Shown here piece after piece: positions 1 to 4,969 of a stretch of 5,599 nucleotides of DNA. This stretch comes from Bacteriovoracaceae bacterium (GTDB lineage: Bacteria; Bdellovibrionota; Bacteriovoracia; Bacteriovoracales; Bacteriovoracaceae), in NCBI GenBank assembly GCA_023151145.1, contig JAKLJM010000343.1, positions 1 through 5,599 of the forward strand, written 5' to 3'. The notes below the pieces were generated by a model. That model searched no databases, was not told where the DNA came from, and saw nothing but the letters and a program-made list of their open reading frames with translations. How positions within the stretch are numbered: position 1 is the first letter of the stretch; every line of letters begins with the position of its first letter. Made by a program: the position numbers and the translations under genes.

Positions 1-1
1 A

Positions 2-586
2 CTTAAAACATTAAGACATGGTAAAGACTATTATGCTGGAGCCATTTTTGTTAACAACGCTTCAGGAATTAAATCTATTAAAGATTTAAATGGTAAAAAG
101 TTCGCTTTCACTGACGCTTCTTCTACTTCAGGTTATTTATTTCCTCTTAAAATCATGAACGATAGCAAAGTTAAATTAGGCAACACGACTTTTGCTGTTA
201 AACACGACAACGTAATCACCATGGTTTACCAAGGCCAAGTTGATGCTGGTGCAGCGTTTTTCTCTGATGCTTTTGATGGAAAAATTAAAGACGCAAGAGA
301 AAGAGTTCTTACTCAATTTCCAGACGTAGAAAAGAAAGTATCTATTTTAAAAGTAACTGATAAAATTCCTAACGATCCATTTGTTTTCAGAAAAGGTTTC
401 CCAAAAGATCTTGAAAAGAAATTTATTGATGGTCTTTTAAAGTACTTATCAACTGAATCAGGTAAAGCTGCATTCAAAAATATCTATGCTGTTGATGGTG
501 TCGTTCCAGCTACAGACAAAGACTACGATGAATTACGTAAAGTTATTAAGTCTACAAATACAGACGTTGGTTCTTTAATTAAATAA
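2..586 (+). CDS. phnD: Phosphonate/phosphite-type ABC transporter substrate-binding protein, 5'-truncated
   Basis: This is the C-terminal 194 residues of a periplasmic solute-binding protein of the PhnD/PtxB family, which captures phosphonates, phosphite or related phosphorus oxyanions and delivers them to the membrane permease. The frame is open from base 2, so the ATG at 155 is internal and the true start lies upstream of the window. Visible family signatures are the DASSTSG segment (visible residues 38-44), equivalent to the phosphonate-binding Ser-Ser-Thr loop; a His at about residue 68 followed by a VYQGQVDAGAAFF block with Asp at about 81; and IPNDPFVFRKG near 122-132. The family normally has about 290-330 residues, so roughly 100-130 residues and the signal peptide are missing. 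The stop lies 18 nt before phnC, consistent with one operon. The family assignment is strong, but the substrate is not determinable. Confidence 0.93.
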   Translation, partial: LKTLRHGKDYYAGAIFVNNASGIKSIKDLNGKKFAFTDASSTSGYLFPLKIMNDSKVKLGNTTFAVKHDNVITMVYQGQVDAGAAFFSDAFDGKIKDARERVLTQFPDVEKKVSILKVTDKIPNDPFVFRKGFPKDLEKKFIDGLLKYLSTESGKAAFKNIYAVDGVVPATDKDYDELRKVIKSTNTDVGSLIK

Positions 587-604
587 TTTAGACTAGAGAG
601 TGAT

Positions 605-1363
605 ATGTTAGAAATTAAAAATCTTAATAAAGTATACCCAAATGGGCTTCATGCATTGAAGAATGTTTCTTTCAATGTCCCACAAGGGGAATTCCTAGTA
701 GTTATTGGTTTATCAGGTTCAGGTAAATCAACAATGCTTAGATGTGTAAACCGTCTTCACGATGTTTCAGGTGGAGAAATTCTCTTTAATGGAGTTGATA
801 CAACAAAGTTAAAAGGAAAAGCTCTTCGCGAAATGCGTGCCAATATTGGAATGATTTTCCAGCACTTTAATTTAATTCCAAGAAAAACAGTTCTTCAAAA
901 CGTTTTATCTGGGAATCTATCTCGTACTGGAATCTTTAAATCAATCTTAGGAATGTATACGAAGGAAGATAAAGAGCGTGCGATGAAGTATATTGAAATC
1001 GTCGGTCTAAAAGGAAAAGAAAAAAATCGTGCAGACGCACTTTCAGGTGGGCAACAGCAACGTGTGGCCATCGCAAGAGCGCTTATGCAAAATCCAAAAA
1101 TCCTTTTAGCAGACGAACCAGTGGCTTCATTAGATCCAGCTACCTCTCACTCTGTTATGCAATATTTGAAAAAAGTTAATGAAGAGTTAGGAGTGACGGT
1201 TATCTGTAACCTTCACTTCCTCTCTCTTGTTCGCCAATATGCTCATAGAGTAGTTGCACTTAAAGGTGGAGTTCTCATTTATGAAGGAAAGCCTTCAGAA
1301 ATTAATGAACAATGGTTTAAAACGATTTATGGCGAAGATGCCGTAGAAGTGACAATCAACTAA
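605..1363 (+). CDS. phnC: Phosphonate-type ABC transporter ATP-binding protein PhnC
   Basis: This 252-residue ATPase powers import through the adjacent permease from the cytoplasmic face of the inner membrane. All nucleotide-binding elements are present: Walker A GLSGSGKST at 35-43, Q-loop Gln86 within GMIFQHFNLIPR, signature LSGGQQQR at 146-153, Walker B ILLADE at 166-171, D-loop SLDP at 175-178 and H-loop His204 in NLHFL. The block FNLIPRKTVLQNVLSG and the insert around LGMYTKEDKERA are characteristic of PhnC rather than of other ABC ATPases. Length is normal for the family. A GAGAG purine tract at 596-600 lies 4 nt before the ATG and is a modest ribosome binding site. The gene sits between phnD (18-nt gap) and phnE (24-nt gap). 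No defect is seen, and the subfamily call is secure. Confidence 0.96.
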   Translation: MLEIKNLNKVYPNGLHALKNVSFNVPQGEFLVVIGLSGSGKSTMLRCVNRLHDVSGGEILFNGVDTTKLKGKALREMRANIGMIFQHFNLIPRKTVLQNVLSGNLSRTGIFKSILGMYTKEDKERAMKYIEIVGLKGKEKNRADALSGGQQQRVAIARALMQNPKILLADEPVASLDPATSHSVMQYLKKVNEELGVTVICNLHFLSLVRQYAHRVVALKGGVLIYEGKPSEINEQWFKTIYGEDAVEVTIN

Positions 1364-1387
1364 GTAAGGACCCCTAAAGGAATTATT

Positions 1388-2440
1388 ATGAGCGGACAAA
1401 ACTATAAAGCACCTGAACATATCGCAATTACATATACAAAGTCATTTGTGCTAGATGTATTAACATGGGCCTATATCGCCCTTGTTTCATATAAAATCAT
1501 TTGGCAAAAAATTGTACTCAAAGAAAGATACCCAGATTTTTTCTGGTCTCAACCTCTATATTCATTTTATATTGGTTTGGCCCTCGCTTTCATTTTGATT
1601 TTCACGAACTTTTCATTAGGAAAGGGATTATTTGGAATCATTAAAACGAAAGATGATGAAGTAGCGACGAAAAAACCGTTCGCTTATATTGGATATCTAG
1701 TAATTCTTTTAACGTTCATCACAAGCTACTATGTTTCACAAATCTCTTTAAAAGAATTCTTCTCACCACAAGGACTTGAAGGAGCACAAAGAATATTCAC
1801 AGCTCTTTTTAACCCGAACTGGGCAATCTTCGAAGAAGGATTATTTGCAGCAGTAGAAACAATTTATATGGCGTTTATCGCAACGGCAGTGGCCATTCCA
1901 GTTGCCTTTGTCTTAGGATTTTTTGCCGCTAGAAACTTAATGAATGGTAACAAAGTGACGTTTACCATTTATAACCTTTTAAGAGCATGTTTTAATATTT
2001 CTCGCTCGATCGAACCTTTGGTTTGGGCGATTATCTTCTCGGTATGGGTTGGTATCGGACCTTTCGCTGGTATGCTTGCTCTTTTCATTCACTCAGTAGC
2101 TTCGCTAACAAAACAATATTCAGAACAAATTGAATCAATTGATGATGGACCAATTGAAGCCATTACGGCCACTGGTGCTCATCCCATTCAAATTGTTTGG
2201 TACGGTGTTGTTCCGCAAATTGTACTTCCTTATTTGTCGTACACTATTTATCGCTGGGACATTTACGTACGTATGGCCACAATCATCGGTCTCGTTGGTG
2301 GTGGTGGTATCGGAAACTTACTAATGCAATACCAAGGTCAAGCACGTTGGAATGAAGTTGGTATGCTCGTTATTATTATTGCAGCCATTGTTTGGGCAAT
2401 GGACTGGGCTTCTTCAAGAATCAGAGAAGCGATTAAATAA
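1388..2440 (+). CDS. phnE: Phosphonate-type ABC transporter permease PhnE, N-terminally extended
   Basis: This is the integral inner-membrane permease of the phosphonate-type importer. The family core starts at about residue 98 and contains AIPVAFVLGFFAARN (169-183), the SRSIEPLVWA segment (205-214), the cytoplasmic EAA-type coupling loop around EAITATGAHPIQIVWYGVVP (257-276) that contacts PhnC, and VGGGGIGNLL (303-312). The start is set by AAAGGAA at 1376-1382, 5 nt before ATG. At 350 residues it is longer than the usual 260-290. The excess is an N-terminal region of about 97 residues with two predicted membrane segments (about 21-39 and 57-78) before the first helix of the core (about 98-118). 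Some PhnE relatives may carry such extensions, and I cannot say how widespread this one is. The product is certain to family level. The role of the extension is unknown. Confidence 0.94.
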   Translation: MSGQNYKAPEHIAITYTKSFVLDVLTWAYIALVSYKIIWQKIVLKERYPDFFWSQPLYSFYIGLALAFILIFTNFSLGKGLFGIIKTKDDEVATKKPFAYIGYLVILLTFITSYYVSQISLKEFFSPQGLEGAQRIFTALFNPNWAIFEEGLFAAVETIYMAFIATAVAIPVAFVLGFFAARNLMNGNKVTFTIYNLLRACFNISRSIEPLVWAIIFSVWVGIGPFAGMLALFIHSVASLTKQYSEQIESIDDGPIEAITATGAHPIQIVWYGVVPQIVLPYLSYTIYRWDIYVRMATIIGLVGGGGIGNLLMQYQGQARWNEVGMLVIIIAAIVWAMDWASSRIREAIK

Positions 2441-2454
2441 ATTTCAGGAAAGTT

Positions 2455-2766
2455 ATGAAAAAAATTCTCATCGCCTTTTCCTTAGCACTACAAATTTTAT
2501 TAATTAACCAATTAAGAGCTGAAGAAACTTCAGCTCTTCTCTTGGCCTGTAATAATTTAAATCAACCAGATCTAAAAGAACTTACTGTTATTCGCAAAAG
2601 CCCAACAGAAGATATCTTGTATCTTTATCTATATGATTCAAATGGACGTCTAAACATTCAACGTCATCTTCAACGCGAAGAAGACGGATGGTATGTCTAT
2701 ATTTACTACCGCAACAAAGTCCTTACTCGTCGTGCAGATTGCATGGAAATGGTAAGTGATCTTTAA
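2455..2766 (+). CDS. Small predicted secreted protein of unknown function, 103 aa
   Basis: I do not recognise this protein. It begins with a clear Sec-type signal peptide: Lys2-Lys3, a hydrophobic core over about 4-18, and a probable cleavage site after LRA (22/23). This leaves a mature protein of about 81 residues that is probably periplasmic. The mature part has two cysteines (32 and 96) that could form one disulfide, and alternating hydrophobic/aromatic stretches (DILYLYLY at 53-60, GWYVYIYY at 78-85) that suggest a small beta-sheet protein. A good AGGA ribosome binding site (2446-2449) lies 5 nt before the ATG, only 14 nt after the phnE stop, so it is probably the next cistron of the transporter operon. 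A perfect hairpin (2514-2538) spans the signal-peptide cleavage region. Whether it assists uptake or is merely co-transcribed is unknown. Confidence 0.85.
   Translation: MKKILIAFSLALQILLINQLRAEETSALLLACNNLNQPDLKELTVIRKSPTEDILYLYLYDSNGRLNIQRHLQREEDGWYVYIYYRNKVLTRRADCMEMVSDL
2514..2538 (+). repeat. Perfect 11-bp inverted repeat with AAA loop (hairpin) inside the small secreted-protein gene
   Basis: The arm AAGAGCTGAAG (2514-2524) is exactly complementary to CTTCAGCTCTT (2528-2538) across a 3-nt AAA loop. It begins about 73 nt after the phnE stop codon and encodes the residues around the predicted signal-peptide cleavage site (LRAEETSALL). It is followed by CTCTTGGC rather than a T run, so it is not a canonical intrinsic terminator. 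It could stabilise the 3' end of the upstream phnCDE message, slow ribosomes, or be a chance result of coding. The pairing is directly visible. Any function is inference. Confidence 0.6.
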
Positions 2767-2792
2767 AATCGACAATTCCAAAAGAGTGAACA

Positions 2793-3365
2793 ATGGGCCT
2801 AATGTACTTAATGCCAACTGAAGAAAATGAGAGTGAACGGATCCTCATCGATTTAGAAAAGAAAAAAGTGACCTTAAAATCTTATGGACTACCTTGGGTT
2901 TTTTGGGGCTATCTTGGTGCTGTTTTAGTAGTGATTTTTGCCATGTATTTGGCCATTTCTGGTCCTATTGAAAAATTACGTGCAGGTGAAGATCAAATTA
3001 ATCTTATTTTAAGTTATATTGTTGAAGGAAGTCTCATCCTGACTCCCATTGTTCTTTTAGGCTTCTTTTTTTATGAAAAAATCCTAGAGAAAAATGGCAA
3101 CTCAATCACTATTTATCATCGAGTTTTTTTTCTTCCACTTTATAAAAAAACCTTTCAACTTGAATCTAATGACCACTTGAGCGTGAATCACTTTATGGAT
3201 TCACCCAATATCGCGAAACTTCAAAACAGACCAGAACTTAAAGGATTTGAGAACAAAGGCTATTTTGAACTTCACGCTTTAGTGAATGGTAAATTGATAC
3301 TTATCGATAGACATTCGCGAAAAGCCGACTTAATAAAAATAAAAGAACTTCTTTCAAGAGTATAA
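2793..3365 (+). CDS. Two-TM membrane protein of unknown function, 190 aa
   Basis: I do not recognise a named family. The protein has a charged N-terminal cytoplasmic-looking segment of about 32 residues (ERILIDLEKKKVTLKSYG), a first membrane helix at about 33-55, a short connecting loop, a second helix at about 75-94, and a C-terminal soluble domain of about 95 residues. That domain has strand-like repeats (SITIYHRVFFLPLYKKTFQL, then YFELHALVNGKLILIDRHS) and ends in an amphipathic helix (ADLIKIKELLSRV). This layout recalls bacterial membrane-anchored proteins with a PH-like domain, but that is only a resemblance. The start at 2793 is chosen because AAGAG at 2782-2786 lies 6 nt upstream; Met4 and Met7 are alternatives with poorer spacing. 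It follows the secreted-protein gene by 26 nt and is the last gene before the terminator. Confidence 0.83.
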   Translation: MGLMYLMPTEENESERILIDLEKKKVTLKSYGLPWVFWGYLGAVLVVIFAMYLAISGPIEKLRAGEDQINLILSYIVEGSLILTPIVLLGFFFYEKILEKNGNSITIYHRVFFLPLYKKTFQLESNDHLSVNHFMDSPNIAKLQNRPELKGFENKGYFELHALVNGKLILIDRHSRKADLIKIKELLSRV

Positions 3366-3399
3366 AAAAGCCACCAAACGGTGGCTTTTTTTATTTTTT
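3364..3399. terminator. Bidirectional intrinsic terminator between convergent operons
   Basis: GCCACC (3370-3375) pairs with GGTGGC (3380-3385) across an AAAC loop. The stem is extended by six A residues (3364-3369) opposite a T run (3386-3392) that continues after one A as six more T (3394-3399). On the + strand the hairpin is followed by a long T tract. On the - strand it is followed by six T, so it should end both transcripts. The + strand stop (3363-3365) and the - strand stop (3391-3393) both fall within the A/T flanks. I see no competing terminator elsewhere in the window. Confidence 0.93.
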
Positions 3400-4170
3400 A
3401 GACTTATCTCTAAAGGATTTAAAATCACCTTTCGTACTGGTGTTATTTTCCTCCGAAGAGTATTTCACACCTGAATCTTCACGATTCTCTTCTCTACCAG
3501 CGTCTTTGGGTTTTACAGGACGAGGCTTTTGATCACTAAATTTTTGATCATTACGTTTTTTATCATAACGATCGTCTTTATTAAATTTACGTTCACCTTT
3601 AGTGTCGCTGTTAACCATATTCTCAAGACCATCTGTCGAAAACAATTTAGGGCGACGATTTCCATCTAAACGCTTTGGCTTTGCTGCTGCTGGCACTTCA
3701 CCATCATTAGGCTTTTCCCAATGTTTTTGCCAAGTAGCTTGGTCTTTATTTTTTTCTTCACGTTTTTGGAAACGCTCTTCTTTTATCTCTTGAACTTCTT
3801 CTGGTTTTCTTACTTTAGTTTGAAGTTTTTTCTTTTGAAAAGAAGTGGCCTTATTTTTCATACGCACTTCATCAGAATCTTTATCGTGTGCTGAAATATC
3901 GATTGTCACATCTCCAGTTAAGCAAGTTTGACAAGCAAGACGCTCTTTAGTGATATGAAAAACGTTTCCTAAAAGTTTTAATTCATTAAAAGGAGCAGGA
4001 GATAAATTATCAACTCCCGACACAACTTTAATAACACAATCTGAGCACGTAGCGTGTCCACCACATGATGATTTTAGATAGATTCCCTTTTCGCGGCAGG
4101 CTTGAAGAATGTTTTTGTTTTCTTCAATCTCTATCACCTCTCCACTAGGGCGCAAGGTGAGTTTTCTCAT
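3391..4170 (-). CDS. [2Fe-2S] ferredoxin with long charged, probably disordered C-terminal tail
   Basis: Residues 1-95 form a 2Fe-2S ferredoxin fold used for one-electron transfer in the cytoplasm. The cluster ligands are visible as Cys36-x5-Cys42-x2-Cys45 (in SSCGGHATCSDC) and Cys80 in the RLACQ motif, 34 residues further on. This resembles the adrenodoxin-like spacing more than the plant type (x4). Two extra cysteines (25 and 83) are present. Residues 100-259 are unusual: rich in Lys, Arg, Asp, Glu, Asn and Ser, without cysteine and with few hydrophobics, so probably disordered. The only less charged stretches are around 145-187 (ATWQKHWEK, PAAAKPKRLDGN, LFSTDGLENMV). Typical stand-alone ferredoxins of this kind end at about 100-120 residues. 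AAGGGA (4177-4182) lies 6 nt before the ATG; an ATG at 4173-4175 is out of frame. It is the last gene of the pnp-dut operon. The redox partner is unknown. Confidence 0.9.
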   Translation of the reverse strand: MRKLTLRPSGEVIEIEENKNILQACREKGIYLKSSCGGHATCSDCVIKVVSGVDNLSPAPFNELKLLGNVFHITKERLACQTCLTGDVTIDISAHDKDSDEVRMKNKATSFQKKKLQTKVRKPEEVQEIKEERFQKREEKNKDQATWQKHWEKPNDGEVPAAAKPKRLDGNRRPKLFSTDGLENMVNSDTKGERKFNKDDRYDKKRNDQKFSDQKPRPVKPKDAGREENREDSGVKYSSEENNTSTKGDFKSFRDKSKK

Positions 4171-4185
4171 AACATTTCCCTTCGT

Positions 4186-4470
4186 CTATATATGACGATT
4201 TAATTTATCTTGGATTTTCTCTGCTATTGAACTCTTCAGTGGTTTCAATAAAAATGATAAATCCAAATTCGCTTCACAATGTGCTTCTTTAAAAATCAAA
4301 GTTAAGGTGAACCCTGAACCTTCAGCTTTTACACACCTTTTAACTTCGTCATAGTTCACACTTACTTTTACTGAAAACTTATCTAGAAATTCAGGAGTAA
4401 TATAAGCTTTAACTATCTTAAAAGCTTCATCAGCATTGGTAGCTTTATTATAGTTTACTTTAAAATCCAT
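4186..4470 (-). CDS. Small protein resembling the polyhydroxyalkanoic acid system (PHA_gran_rgn) family, 94 aa
   Basis: This 94-residue soluble protein has no signal peptide or membrane segment. Its layout is an N-terminal helix (NADEAFKIVKAYI, about 12-24), then beta-strand-like segments (KFSVKVSVNY, FTLTLIFKEAHCEANLDLSF) and a C-terminal amphipathic helix introduced by LLKPLKSSIAEKI (74-86). The Leu-Leu-x-Pro-Leu-Lys-x-x-Ile turn into a terminal helix is what I remember of the PHA_gran_rgn family (putative polyhydroxyalkanoic acid system protein). Members have about 90-100 residues and no firmly established biochemical role. No PHA synthase or phasin gene lies in the window, so the name should not be taken as function. 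AAGGA (4481-4485) lies 10 nt before the ATG. It lies 25 nt after dut and 15 nt before the ferredoxin gene. The gene is secure, but the family assignment is tentative. Confidence 0.8.
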   Translation of the reverse strand: MDFKVNYNKATNADEAFKIVKAYITPEFLDKFSVKVSVNYDEVKRCVKAEGSGFTLTLIFKEAHCEANLDLSFLLKPLKSSIAEKIQDKLNRHI

Positions 4471-4495
4471 TTTTCAAAATTCCTTATTTGAACAC

Positions 4496-4954
4496 TTAAT
4501 TTTTTCCGGTAGAGCCAAATCCCCCGGTCCCTCTGGCAGTATCTGAAAGATCTCCATCAAATTCAAAATAATGAGCTTGAGTCACAGGAGCGATCACTAA
4601 TTGTGCGATTCGATCTCCATGCTTGATCACTTCGTCATTTTTACCTAAGTTTCCAAGTATCACTTTCACTTCGCCACGGTAATCTGAATCAATGGTACCA
4701 GGGCTATTTAAAACCATTAGCCCTGTCTTAAATGAAAGCCCTGAACGAGGACGAACCTGAACTTCAAATCCAAAGGGAATTTCCATTGAAAGACCAGTGG
4801 GAACGAGTACTCGCTCCCCTGGCTTAATGATTAATTCCGTTTTATTTTCAAGACTAGCTCGCACATCTGCTCCCGCTGCCCCTTTTGTTTCATAAGTAGG
4901 CAGCGAAAAGCTTTGATCGTAGTGAGAAAGTTTTTTAACTTTTACTTCAACCAT
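4496..4954 (-). CDS. dut: Deoxyuridine 5'-triphosphate nucleotidohydrolase (dUTPase)
   Basis: This is a trimeric-type dUTPase that hydrolyses dUTP to dUMP and pyrophosphate, keeping uracil out of DNA and supplying dUMP for thymidylate synthesis. All five family motifs are present in order in 152 residues: motif 1 AAGADVRA (26-33), motif 2 PRSGLS (69-74), motif 3 NSPGTIDSDYRGEV (83-96) with the catalytic-site Asp89 and the uracil-stacking Tyr92, motif 4 GDRIAQLVI (113-121), and the C-terminal glycine-rich motif 5 RGTGGFGSTG (141-150), which closes over the substrate. Length is typical of bacterial homotrimeric enzymes. The start is fixed by AAGAGG, which overlaps the pnp stop codon 12 nt upstream. 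Nothing suggests a phage or plasmid copy: it sits in a housekeeping operon with pnp and matches its neighbours in base composition. Confidence 0.97.
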   Translation of the reverse strand: MVEVKVKKLSHYDQSFSLPTYETKGAAGADVRASLENKTELIIKPGERVLVPTGLSMEIPFGFEVQVRPRSGLSFKTGLMVLNSPGTIDSDYRGEVKVILGNLGKNDEVIKHGDRIAQLVIAPVTQAHYFEFDGDLSDTARGTGGFGSTGKN

Positions 4955-4962
4955 AAATCTTG

Positions 4963-4969
4963 CCTCTTA
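4963..4969 (-). promoter_or_regulatory. dut ribosome binding site overlapping the pnp stop codon
   Basis: On the - strand the sequence reads TAAGAGG: the pnp stop TAA (4967-4969) shares its last two bases with the Shine-Dalgarno AAGAGG (4963-4968), 8 nt before the dut ATG. This decides the dut start and implies that ribosomes terminating on pnp sit over the dut initiation region, which favours translational coupling. The overlap is seen directly; coupling is inferred. Confidence 0.7.

Noticed and set aside
155..586. ATG at 155 as the start of a short 143-aa gene
   Set aside because: The same frame is open back to base 2 and encodes conserved PhnD-family sequence, including the DASSTSG loop, so the gene is truncated by the window edge.
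1364..1387. Two AAGGA-like motifs in the phnC-phnE gap as a possible regulatory element
   Set aside because: The second (1376-1382) is a normally placed Shine-Dalgarno for phnE; the first is probably a chance purine run, and no stable stem is evident.
2290..2312. GGT triplet run in phnE
   Set aside because: It encodes the conserved glycine-rich VGGGGIG motif of phosphonate-type permeases, so it is not a significant simple repeat.
2130..2324. A 64-codon open frame on the + strand inside phnE
   Set aside because: It lies wholly within the conserved EAA and glycine-rich part of phnE in another frame, and its translation resembles no known family.
3602..3793. A 63-codon + strand open frame opposite the ferredoxin tail
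   Set aside because: It is antisense to a clear CDS and reflects the low-complexity Lys/Glu codons of the tail; no convincing ribosome binding site or family motif is seen.
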